NCBI GenBank assembly: GCA_038237435.1
Contig: JBBRYT010000009.1
Location: 62,001 to 126,000 of the forward strand
DNA: 64,000 bases
Direction: 5' to 3'
Source of the DNA: JACCTI01 sp038237435
GTDB lineage: Bacteria; Verrucomicrobiota; Verrucomicrobiia; Chthoniobacterales; UBA10450
Position 1 is the stretch's first letter. Each line of letters opens with the position of its first letter. Below are positions 49,216-56,531 of this stretch, piece after piece. The notes beneath the pieces were generated by a model. It saw only the letters and a program-made list of their open reading frames with translations, searched no databases and had not been told where the DNA came from. The position numbers were made by a program, and so were the translations under genes.

Positions 49216-50139
49216 ATGTCCAATGAAGTGATCGAGGTGCGCGTGCGGCGCGAACAAGCTCGGCAAAGGCTCGATCGATTTCTCGCGCTGGAGCTGCCTC
49301 AGTTCTCGCGCTCGCGATTGCAGGCCTTGATCGAGCAAGGACTCGTTAGGCTAAATGGGAAACAGCCGCGCGCACGCGAGTTGGTGCGCGCGGAGGATTC
49401 CGTGCAAATCGAAATTCCAGCGGCGGAAAAAATCGATGCGCAGGCAGAATCGATTCCGCTAGAAATCTTGTTCGAAGACGACGCGTTGCTCGTGATCAAC
49501 AAACGTGCCGGAATGGTGGTGCATCCGGGAGCGGGCAATCCCGAACACACTTTGGTCAACGCGCTTCTCGCGCATTGCACATCCCTTTCCGGCATCGGCG
49601 GAAAAGAGCGCCCCGGCATTGTTCATCGTCTGGACAAAGAAACGAGCGGCTGCCTGGTAGTAGCCAAAACAGATTTCGCGCATCGCGACCTTTCGAAACA
49701 ATTTGCCGCTCGCACGGTCAAGAAAACCTATCTTGCGCTGGTAGCCGGTCGATTAAAAAAAATTAGCGGACTGATCGACGCGCCCATTTCCCGCCATCCG
49801 ATCCATCGGCAAAAGATGGCCATCGCAAAATCCGCTCGTGGCCGTTCCGCTAAAACGGAATACCGGGTCATCGGCGCCGACAACGAAATGAGTCTGGTCG
49901 AATGCGATCTGCACAGTGGTCGCACGCATCAAATTCGCGTGCATCTAGCCCATTTGGGCAACGCAGTGGTAGGCGATAAACTTTACAGCGCGAAGAGTGC
50001 GAAAATTTTTCCGCGGCAAATGCTCCATGCATGGCGCCTTGGCTTCTCTCATCCTCTTTCGCAAGAGCGGAAAGATTTCGAAGCTCCCTTGCCGTTGGAT
50101 ATGGCAGCGTTAGTAGGAGAGCTACCTACGTTGCCTTAG
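49216..50139 (+). CDS. rluD: Large-subunit rRNA pseudouridine synthase RluD type
   Basis: A 307-residue pseudouridine synthase. An S4 RNA-binding domain occupies about 15-75 (R-L-D-R-F-L-A), and the catalytic domain has R-L-D-K-E-T-S-G with Asp140 as the nucleophile, then E-C-D-L-H-S-G-R-T-H-Q-I-R near 230. It converts uridines in 23S rRNA helix 69 (positions 1911, 1915, 1917 in Escherichia coli) if orthologous. The ATG at 49216 is preferred over a start at 48994, which would overlap the divergent kinase. It is convergent with the GH-GT2 gene and overlaps it by 14 bases. An exact 11-mer reads L-V-R. Confidence 0.93.
   Translation: MSNEVIEVRVRREQARQRLDRFLALELPQFSRSRLQALIEQGLVRLNGKQPRARELVRAEDSVQIEIPAAEKIDAQAESIPLEILFEDDALLVINKRAGMVVHPGAGNPEHTLVNALLAHCTSLSGIGGKERPGIVHRLDKETSGCLVVAKTDFAHRDLSKQFAARTVKKTYLALVAGRLKKISGLIDAPISRHPIHRQKMAIAKSARGRSAKTEYRVIGADNEMSLVECDLHSGRTHQIRVHLAHLGNAVVGDKLYSAKSAKIFPRQMLHAWRLGFSHPLSQERKDFEAPLPLDMAALVGELPTLP
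49341..49351 (-). repeat. Dispersed 11-mer, exact copy
   Basis: ACTCGTTAGGC on plus in the S4 domain of rluD, read in frame as Leu-Val-Arg. Confidence 0.85.
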
Positions 50140-52717
50140 CTGTCTCGGGCAGGTTGGCTGGTGGTGGCTGCGCCTTTACGGGCGAACCCGTCAGACGTTG
50201 CAGGCCTACGCGATAAGCCGCCAGGTCTACTAACTCTGCCACACGCCGCTTCAAGCGATAAGCGCGCAAGGTAAGGAACAAGATGAAAACCAGGTAGGCT
50301 GACATCGTCCATATGTCCCAGCTACCAGTGTTCAACTGATGATAAATCAGCAGGGTCAGAACGATGAGATTGATGATGACTGTAGTAGTCACGAAGCGAT
50401 TGCGTAGACCTACTCTGGTCAAACACTTCTCTCCGCCATGGTACTCGGTGACACTTTGCAGCGCTATGCTCCACCAGAAGTTGCCGTAGATATGAATGTC
50501 CCAATCGTTCCAGCCTGTATCCGTGGAATAACGCCATCCTTCTTCTTCCAGCAGAGCGAAGATGGAAGCTAACAAGTGGTGACGATCCTTACCTTGTTCA
50601 CTCCAATAGCTTAGTCGACCAGACCTACCGCCGGAAACGGAGCCTTCCGGCAGTAACTCGTGGGTGGCGATAACGGCGCGCGGCGTGCGTTTAAACTGGA
50701 GCCAGGTAAAGTAACGCGACCAACCGCGGATGAGAGGTTGCCAGAAAGCCAGGACCATAACTAACAGACGAGCGGGAATTGTATCGAACTTAGGTTCGAT
50801 ATGGGCATGCAGCATGTAAGACAGAGCGACACACAAGGTTCCCCCGAACATCAGGTAAGGAACAATGCGCACCTCGGGTAGAAAGATGCCGAGGCCGAAG
50901 AGGAAGATGGTTAAGGCGAACCATTCGATGCTTCTAAGGTAGCCCGCGATTTCGGACTGGGGCGTGGGATAGATCGATTGAAAGAAGCCTTCGCCAAAGA
51001 CACCGTGATAGATGATAGGCCGATTGATAAACCAGCTAAAGCGCGGTGAACCATAAATCTGCCCGCGCCACTTCGCATTCCCGGTAGGTCCAAAGAAAAT
51101 AAGATGTTTGAAGCGCAACATCGACTCTGCTTCACCATAACCTTCCTGCTGACGTTGAAAGGCATGGAGGGTAAAGCGGCGATGATGCCAGACGACCGCG
51201 GCTGGACTGAAAGCTACTTCGTGTCCGGACTGCTGAACCCGCCAGCAAAAGTCCACATCATCACCGGCCTTGTGGTAATCAGGATCAAAGCCTCCGACGT
51301 TATCAAAGGTCCACCGATACCAGGCCATGTTACAACCTGGTATATGCTCCGCCACAGTATCGGTGAGTAGGACGTGGCTCGGGCCGCCGGGAGCCGCCGC
51401 TACACAAGCTTGTATCCAGTTTTGCGCTGGGGGCGGAACATTCGGTCCACCTACGCCAGCGTAGTTACCGCTAAGTAGAGTGCCAATCAGAAAATAGAGC
51501 CAGTCCGGATCCGCCATACAGTCAGAATCCGTGTAGGCGAGTATTTCGCTGCGGGCAGCCTGCGCGCCAGTGTTACGAGCATGACTAAGTCCATGATTAT
51601 CCTGCCGGATGTATCGAACTCGTGAATAGCGCTCTGCGATCTTGGCCGTGTTATCAGTCGACCCGTCATCGACCAGGATAATTTCGTAATCGGGATAGTT
51701 AATTCTACCTAACGAGTCCAAACAGGCAGCTAGAGTTTGTCCGCCATTGTAACTACAAACAATCACTGAGACCGAAGGCGTGCGGGGGAGGGCCCGATAA
51801 GGCAACGCATCCTTCTGATGGAATTTTTCCCGAAGAACATGGAATGCCTTCTTTGGCTGGCGAGCGCGCGTGACAATCCCGAACGCCCAATCAGTTATTT
51901 CTTGTTCGCCAGTGAACCATTCATCGGTCCAGGCAAAGAAGACAGTACCGGCCAGACCGCACTTCACTACGCTGTCGACATGCCAGCCGAGCATCTCGGC
52001 TTGTTCATCTTGGGTGTGACGGATGGTGTCCATGCCGAACTCACCGAGAATGAGCGGACGTGCTTCTGCCAAGTTTTGCAGGCGAAGTAAGTAGCGTTCG
52101 AACTCGCGCTGGTTATGCAGGTAGACATTGAAGCAGAGAAAATCGGCATTCTGCGGCAGAAGAAATTCGGTCGGCGGAAAGCTAGCATAAGAAAAGAGGA
52201 CGTCGGGATTGGCCGCGCGCGCTACTCGGATCAAATGCTCGATGAATTCGGTGACCCGCCGCACACCTAGCCAGCGAACCATGGCGCTGGAAATTTCGTT
52301 ACCGACCAGATAACCGAAGACCGCCGGGTGGCCGGCGTGTTCCGCGACCGCGGCGCGAACAGCGTCGACAATGGGACGGCGGGTTTTTCTGTGCCGAAGA
52401 AATTCGATGTGCTTCGCCCAGGGCAGGGTGATCAGAACGCGCATGCCCGCGGCGGCGCATTCCTCAAGAAACCAAAGGGGTGGCGTGTGATAGATGCGAA
52501 GAAGGTTCAGCCCTACTTCCTGCATTTGCGCGAGGTCGCGCTTCAACTGCTCGGGCGTGCCGAGATAGTTGCCATTACTATCCGGCTTGAATGGGCCATA
52601 AGTGATCCCCTTGACGAAGAATTTCTGCTCGCCTTCGAAGAAAAATTTGCCGAGCGCACGAACGGGCACCGTGATGTGCACAGCGCAGTCCGTAGCCGAA
52701 GCACAACCTCGACGCAA
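50126..52717 (-). CDS. Glycoside hydrolase-glycosyltransferase (GT2) fusion
   Basis: An 863-residue protein. Residues about 25-300 are a TIM-barrel glycoside hydrolase of the GH2/GH5 clan-A type: F-V-K-G-I-T-Y-G-P near 34-42, N140-E141 (acid/base) and Glu226 in G-E-F-G (nucleophile). Residues about 310-560 form a GT2 domain with Y-N-G-G near 325, D-D-G-S-T near 350 and the D-S-D metal motif, then W-x-x-Q-like G-D-D-V-D-F-C-W-R. Four or five membrane segments complete it. It has a TTG start at 52717 or a GTG at 52681. Possibly a membrane polysaccharide synthase with a tailored hydrolase. Base composition in several lines is lower in GC than its neighbours. Confidence 0.8.
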   Translation of the reverse strand: MRRGCASATDCAVHITVPVRALGKFFFEGEQKFFVKGITYGPFKPDSNGNYLGTPEQLKRDLAQMQEVGLNLLRIYHTPPLWFLEECAAAGMRVLITLPWAKHIEFLRHRKTRRPIVDAVRAAVAEHAGHPAVFGYLVGNEISSAMVRWLGVRRVTEFIEHLIRVARAANPDVLFSYASFPPTEFLLPQNADFLCFNVYLHNQREFERYLLRLQNLAEARPLILGEFGMDTIRHTQDEQAEMLGWHVDSVVKCGLAGTVFFAWTDEWFTGEQEITDWAFGIVTRARQPKKAFHVLREKFHQKDALPYRALPRTPSVSVIVCSYNGGQTLAACLDSLGRINYPDYEIILVDDGSTDNTAKIAERYSRVRYIRQDNHGLSHARNTGAQAARSEILAYTDSDCMADPDWLYFLIGTLLSGNYAGVGGPNVPPPAQNWIQACVAAAPGGPSHVLLTDTVAEHIPGCNMAWYRWTFDNVGGFDPDYHKAGDDVDFCWRVQQSGHEVAFSPAAVVWHHRRFTLHAFQRQQEGYGEAESMLRFKHLIFFGPTGNAKWRGQIYGSPRFSWFINRPIIYHGVFGEGFFQSIYPTPQSEIAGYLRSIEWFALTIFLFGLGIFLPEVRIVPYLMFGGTLCVALSYMLHAHIEPKFDTIPARLLVMVLAFWQPLIRGWSRYFTWLQFKRTPRAVIATHELLPEGSVSGGRSGRLSYWSEQGKDRHHLLASIFALLEEEGWRYSTDTGWNDWDIHIYGNFWWSIALQSVTEYHGGEKCLTRVGLRNRFVTTTVIINLIVLTLLIYHQLNTGSWDIWTMSAYLVFILFLTLRAYRLKRRVAELVDLAAYRVGLQRLTGSPVKAQPPPANLPETAKAT

Positions 52718-52739
52718 ACTTTACCGCGCCGGCACTTCG

Positions 52740-53324
52740 CTACCCGAGCAATTTCGGATCGAGTGTCTGGCGTAGTTTCATCATGCCGCGACGAATGCGC
52801 GCTTTAATGGTGCCGAGCGGCTGGCGCAGTTGTTGGGCGATCTCGCGCTGGGTCAGGCCCGCAAAAAACGCCAGCTCGATGGCCCGGCCTTGATCCTTTG
52901 AAAGTTGGATGACTGCGCTTCGCACGATCGCCTGAGTTTCGTGCGCGGCGGCTTCGTGCGCGGAGTCGGTCTCGGAAATTTGCGTGGAGATATTTGTTTC
53001 GCGCTCGAGCTGGTCATGCAAACGGGCGCGTCGCTCCACGCGTCGGAGGCGATCGATGGCTTTGTTTCGCGTGAGCGTGAGCGCCCAACCAAAGGGTTTG
53101 CCGCGGCGCGAATCGTATTGCGAAGCCTTCTTCCAAATTTGGACGAACGTCTCCTGCACGACTTCTTCTGCGTCGCGAGAGTTATTGAGAATTCGAAAAG
53201 CGGTGGCGCGGAGAGCGCCTGAGTAGCGGCGATGAATTTCGCGAAGGCTGGGCTCGTCGCCGCGCGCCGCGCGTTGGAAAAGCTCCGAATCTTGTAACGA
53301 ATCTGGAGAGATCGACATAACCAT
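52740..53324 (-). CDS. ECF sigma factor (SigK-like)
   Basis: A 194-residue RNA polymerase sigma factor of the extracytoplasmic type. Region 2 is visible as D-A-E-E-V-V-Q-E-T-F-V-Q-I-W and region 4 as L-T-Q-R-E-I-A-Q-Q-L-R-Q-P-L-G-T-I-K-A-R-I-R-R-G-M, with no region 3. M-S-I-S at the third codon is an alternative start. No anti-sigma factor follows; downstream, 22 bases away, is the GH-GT2 gene. The two may be co-transcribed. Upstream is a promoter-like pair. The stress that activates it cannot be read from the sequence. Confidence 0.92.
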   Translation of the reverse strand: MVMSISPDSLQDSELFQRAARGDEPSLREIHRRYSGALRATAFRILNNSRDAEEVVQETFVQIWKKASQYDSRRGKPFGWALTLTRNKAIDRLRRVERRARLHDQLERETNISTQISETDSAHEAAAHETQAIVRSAVIQLSKDQGRAIELAFFAGLTQREIAQQLRQPLGTIKARIRRGMMKLRQTLDPKLLG

Positions 53325-53330
53325 AATTTA

Positions 53331-53359
53331 ATATGAACAAAACATAGACAAGAGTGCAA
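53331..53359 (-). promoter_or_regulatory. Candidate promoter of the ECF sigma gene
   Basis: On minus, TTGCAC (53354-53359) and TCATAT (53331-53336) are separated by 17 bases of AT-rich sequence, 7 bases before the ATG at 53324. It resembles the sigma-70 pattern rather than a typical ECF autoregulated AAC element, so I would not infer autoregulation. Confidence 0.4.
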
Positions 53360-53413
53360 CGAAAGAAAGGTCTTTTTTGATAGCCGGCGCAGAACGCGGT
53401 TGGGGTTGTTCGA

Positions 53414-54700
53414 TTACGACCCGCCGTTTTGCAGCGCCCGCCGCATTACTACGGCGGTTTTTTCGAGGTCCAATTCCTGATGGGCGGCAGAAATGAAGCC
53501 GGTTTCGAACTGTGACGGCGCAAAGTAGACGCCGCCACGAAGACAATCATGAAAATAGCGGGCGAACATTTCGCGATCGCTTTTCTGCGCGCTCGCCAAA
53601 TCATGCACAGGCTCGTTTGTAAAAAACAAACAGAACATGGAGCCGATTCGGTGAAAGGTAAGCGGTCGATTCAATTCGCGAAGGATCGCTCGAACGGTTT
53701 CTTCGAATCGGCTTCCGAGATCTTCGAGAAGTCGCCAACCATCAACGCGATCCAGTTCGCGCAATTGCGCCAGACCCGCGGCCAAGGCGAGCGGATTACC
53801 GGAGAGTGTGCCAGCCTGATAAACCGGACCATCGGGCGACAGATGGTCCATGATGTCGGCGCGGCCGCCGAACGCGCCGACGGGCAAGCCGCCGCCAATT
53901 ATTTTCCCAAGCGCCGTGAGATCTGGCTTTATCTCGTAAAGTTCCTGGGCACCGCCGCGCGCGACGCGGAAGCCGGTCATCACTTCGTCGAAAATAAGTA
54001 GCGCGCCTTCTCGCGCACATTCATCGCGAAGCTGCTCGAGAAAATTTTCCTCGGGAAGATAGAGGCCTGCGTTCGCTGGGATCGGTTCGAGAATGACCGC
54101 GGCAATTTGATTTTTGTTTGCACGAAAAGCCGAGCGGACCGCATCGCTGTTGTTGAAGGGAAGAGAAATCGTTAGCTGTGCGAAGTCGTCCGGAATACCG
54201 GCGCTGTCGGGTTTGCCATGCGTGAGCGCGCCGCTGCCCGCCTGCACGAGAAGTGAATCAACGTGGCCGTGGTAACAGCCGTCGAATTTGATGATCTTTT
54301 CGCGGCGCGTGAATCCGCGCGCCAATCGCACGCACGACATGGTCGCTTCGGTGCCGCTGTTGACCATGCGAACTTTTTCAATCGACGGAACCCAGCGGCA
54401 GATTAATTCGGCCATTTCCACTTCGAGTGGATTAGGAATTCCGAAACTAACGCCGCGCGTCGCCGTGTTTTTCACCGCTTCGATTACGACGCGCGGAGCG
54501 TGACCTAAAATCGCCGGGCCCCAGGTGCCGACGTAGTCGATCAATTCATTTCCATCGACGTCCCAGATGCGCGCGCCTTCAGCGCGCTCGACAAAAAATG
54601 GTTCTCCGCCAACCGCGCGAAAGGCGCGCACCGGTGAATTCACGCCGCCGGGAATTCGCGCGCGCGCCGCGGCGAAGAGTTCTGAAGATCGGGACGGCAT
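53414..54700 (-). CDS. hemL: Glutamate-1-semialdehyde 2,1-aminomutase
   Basis: Makes 5-aminolevulinate from glutamate-1-semialdehyde in the C5 haem pathway. The 428-residue class III aminotransferase has the N-terminal G-G-V-N-S-P-V-R-A-F block (residues 18-27), V-N-S-G-T-E-A near 118, and the PLP lysine in L-G-K-I-I-G-G-G near 270. The start is ATG at 54700 (M-P-S-R-S-S-E-L-F); the ORF extends to 54817 with an unrelated 39-residue lead that overlaps the tRNA-Cys. Length is normal. It is followed by the ECF sigma gene, with an 89-base gap between. Confidence 0.95.
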   Translation of the reverse strand: MPSRSSELFAAARARIPGGVNSPVRAFRAVGGEPFFVERAEGARIWDVDGNELIDYVGTWGPAILGHAPRVVIEAVKNTATRGVSFGIPNPLEVEMAELICRWVPSIEKVRMVNSGTEATMSCVRLARGFTRREKIIKFDGCYHGHVDSLLVQAGSGALTHGKPDSAGIPDDFAQLTISLPFNNSDAVRSAFRANKNQIAAVILEPIPANAGLYLPEENFLEQLRDECAREGALLIFDEVMTGFRVARGGAQELYEIKPDLTALGKIIGGGLPVGAFGGRADIMDHLSPDGPVYQAGTLSGNPLALAAGLAQLRELDRVDGWRLLEDLGSRFEETVRAILRELNRPLTFHRIGSMFCLFFTNEPVHDLASAQKSDREMFARYFHDCLRGGVYFAPSQFETGFISAAHQELDLEKTAVVMRRALQNGGS

Positions 54701-54763
54701 GTCGTTGGAAGTTTCAATGATTGTGCGAAATGTCGAATCGATCGCGGGGTGAGGGCGGTGACG

Positions 54764-54792
54764 TTGACACTCCGGCGTGGCGCTCCTAGTCT
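54764..54792 (+). promoter_or_regulatory. Sigma-70 promoter of tRNA-Cys
   Basis: Perfect -35 TTGACA (54764-54769), 17-base spacer, -10 TAGTCT (54787-54792), and the tRNA starts 11 bases later. Together with the tRNA-Leu promoter this fits a canonical housekeeping promoter pattern for this organism. Confidence 0.75.
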
Positions 54793-54803
54793 CCGGTCGC
54801 AAC

Positions 54804-54875
54804 GGCGGGGTAGCCAAGTGGTAAGGCGGCGGTCTGCAAAACCGCCATTCGTGGGTTCGATTCCCGCCCCCGCCT
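54804..54875 (+). tRNA. tRNA-Cys (GCA anticodon)
   Basis: A complete cloverleaf. Acceptor GGCGGGG pairs with CCCCGCC and the discriminator is T73, characteristic of tRNA-Cys. The anticodon stem GCGGT/ACCGC encloses CTGCAAA, anticodon GCA. The T-arm GTGGG/CCCGC contains TTCGATT. CCA is not encoded. A small hairpin (TTGCTCT/AGAGCAA, 54898-54914) follows without a T-run. Confidence 0.96.
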
Positions 54876-54946
54876 CATCAACAGCGTCTCGCGAGCGTTG
54901 CTCTTCAAGAGCAAGTGATGGCTCATCTTCTGCTTGAAATAGCAGG

Positions 54947-55837
54947 GTGTTAAGACCAACTGTCGCTCTCTTCGCCGTTTTGGCGGCGTGCGTTGCCTAC
55001 ACGAGCACATTGCCGCCGCTGACGCTGAAAGATGTCAGTCTGATGTTACGCAGCGGTTACTCGTCTGAGGCCGTCGTGCGAGAAATTTCCGCGCGGAGAT
55101 TTCTGGGCTCGGTCGATGCAGCGGCGGAGAAAACTCTTTCGCAGGCAGGTGCAACGTCGGATCTGATCGCAACACTGCGCAGCGGAGCGTACGGATTATC
55201 ATCGGAGCAAGCGGCCGCAGCCGAAAATGAGCTGGCCGCAAGAACCAGGCTGCGCGATTTCCAAGCAGAGCAAGCGCGAAAAGTTGAGGCGCAGTATCGA
55301 AAAGAAATCGTGCGCAAAACCGAGAGTGCTCCTCAGCAGGTCGCGCCCTCGTCGAGTCGAATCATCGATCAGATCAAGGGCGATTTGGTTACTTCGCGAA
55401 ATGGATTGTTGAGCACATTCAATGATCAGGCGCTCGACAAGAAAAAGTTGATCGGCCTTTATTTTTCGGCCCGTTGGTGTCCCCGTTGCAGGAAATTCAC
55501 CCCGACTTTGGTGGAATATTACAATCGCGTCGCGCCGACACATCCGGAATTCGAAATTCTGTTTGTGAGCAGCGACCGATCGGAATCTGGCATGGAGCAA
55601 TACATGCGCGACGCGCAAATGCCGTGGCCGGCCGTTCGGTTCGACAAGGTGGCCGAAAAGGAGGCCGTGCAAAAATATGCCGGCGCCGGCATTCCTTGTC
55701 TGGTGATCATCGATTCAGACGGGCGCGTGATTTCTCATAGCTACGAGGGCAAGACCAATGTTGGGCCCGGTAAAGTCTTGAGCGATTTGGACGCGATCTT
55801 TGCGCGCGACGCCAATCAAGTGGCGCTGCGACGCTGA
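54947..55837 (+). CDS. Thioredoxin-fold (nucleoredoxin-like) protein
   Basis: A 296-residue exported protein with a signal-like N-terminus, a helical region at about 85-130 with many Ala/Arg/Glu (a likely coiled coil), and a C-terminal thioredoxin domain of the nucleoredoxin/tryparedoxin kind: active site W-C-P-R-C at 177-181, K-F-T-P-T and the cis-Pro in G-I-P-C-L near 246. The active site is C-P-R-C, differing from C-G-P-C/C-P-P-C. The start is GTG at 54947, with AGCAGG at its upstream end. It lies alone after tRNA-Cys. Confidence 0.8.
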   Translation: MLRPTVALFAVLAACVAYTSTLPPLTLKDVSLMLRSGYSSEAVVREISARRFLGSVDAAAEKTLSQAGATSDLIATLRSGAYGLSSEQAAAAENELAARTRLRDFQAEQARKVEAQYRKEIVRKTESAPQQVAPSSSRIIDQIKGDLVTSRNGLLSTFNDQALDKKKLIGLYFSARWCPRCRKFTPTLVEYYNRVAPTHPEFEILFVSSDRSESGMEQYMRDAQMPWPAVRFDKVAEKEAVQKYAGAGIPCLVIIDSDGRVISHSYEGKTNVGPGKVLSDLDAIFARDANQVALRR

Positions 55838-55925
55838 CCGGAAAAACCTGTCGAATGCTTCGCAGCAGAGAGTACTTTACGCCTACTGGCGGAATGTTTC
55901 GTGCTGCTTTTCAGAGATCTGTCCC

Positions 55926-56531
55926 ATGAAAAACGGGAGACGTTCGAGTCAGCGGCGACACCGATGGAGTTCCATCGGATCCGCGGCCTTTGCCATTACT
56001 ATGCTTGCCGTGCTCGGATTGGGCGGTGGTTTTCTCCTCGCGCTTTTGCCATCTAATTCCGTCGACCGTTCGGCCACCGTGCCGCGAAATCTGCCGGAGT
56101 TTCAGTCCTTGCCGCTGCAACATTCGACACCATCCCCCGAGCCTCTGCGCGACGCGGAAAACACGAAAGAAGTGTTTCTCATCGCCGCCGCGGCATCGAC
56201 GATGTCGCCCGCGGCGGCCGAGCTGAACTTCAAAATTTTTCCGGCGTCCGAGTTTGTTGAATCGAAAGTAAGCGCGCTTTCGCCGACCGCGGATTCGGTG
56301 CCGGTTAACTCGGCAATCAATATTCCAGTTTTCGGCGGTGGGGCCGAGCGTTTTTCCACGCAAGTTCCACCGGCGTCGAAGAGCGCGGTAGCCTTCGAAG
56401 CACTTCAGACCGAAAGCATTCCCGAGCCGGCCACGTGGACACTTGTCCTCTTTGGAATCTTGTTGGGTGCCTTTGTTCTCAGGTCGCGCCGACAATCTCG
56501 GCCCGCTGAATCGCAAGATTGGATTCGTTAG
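55926..56531 (+). CDS. PEP-CTERM sorting-signal protein
   Basis: A 201-residue protein from ATG at 55926 with an N-terminal basic segment and a membrane segment near 18-40, then a low-complexity Ala/Ser/Pro region. The C-terminus is S-I-P-E-P-A-T-W-T-L-V-L-F-G-I-L-L-G-A-F followed by an Arg-rich tail, the PEP-CTERM motif recognised by exosortase. No exosortase gene is nearby. The start at 55800 would add 42 residues. The last codons with TAG overlap the convergent GH15 gene by 53 bases, and a variant word ATTCGTTAGGA ends the gene. Confidence 0.75.
   Translation: MKNGRRSSQRRHRWSSIGSAAFAITMLAVLGLGGGFLLALLPSNSVDRSATVPRNLPEFQSLPLQHSTPSPEPLRDAENTKEVFLIAAAASTMSPAAAELNFKIFPASEFVESKVSALSPTADSVPVNSAINIPVFGGGAERFSTQVPPASKSAVAFEALQTESIPEPATWTLVLFGILLGAFVLRSRRQSRPAESQDWIR

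Noticed and set aside
54786..55010. ORF on minus encoding a 74-residue peptide over tRNA-Cys
   Set aside because: It is the antisense translation of tRNA-Cys and flank, a familiar artefact. The cloverleaf and promoter explain the sequence.
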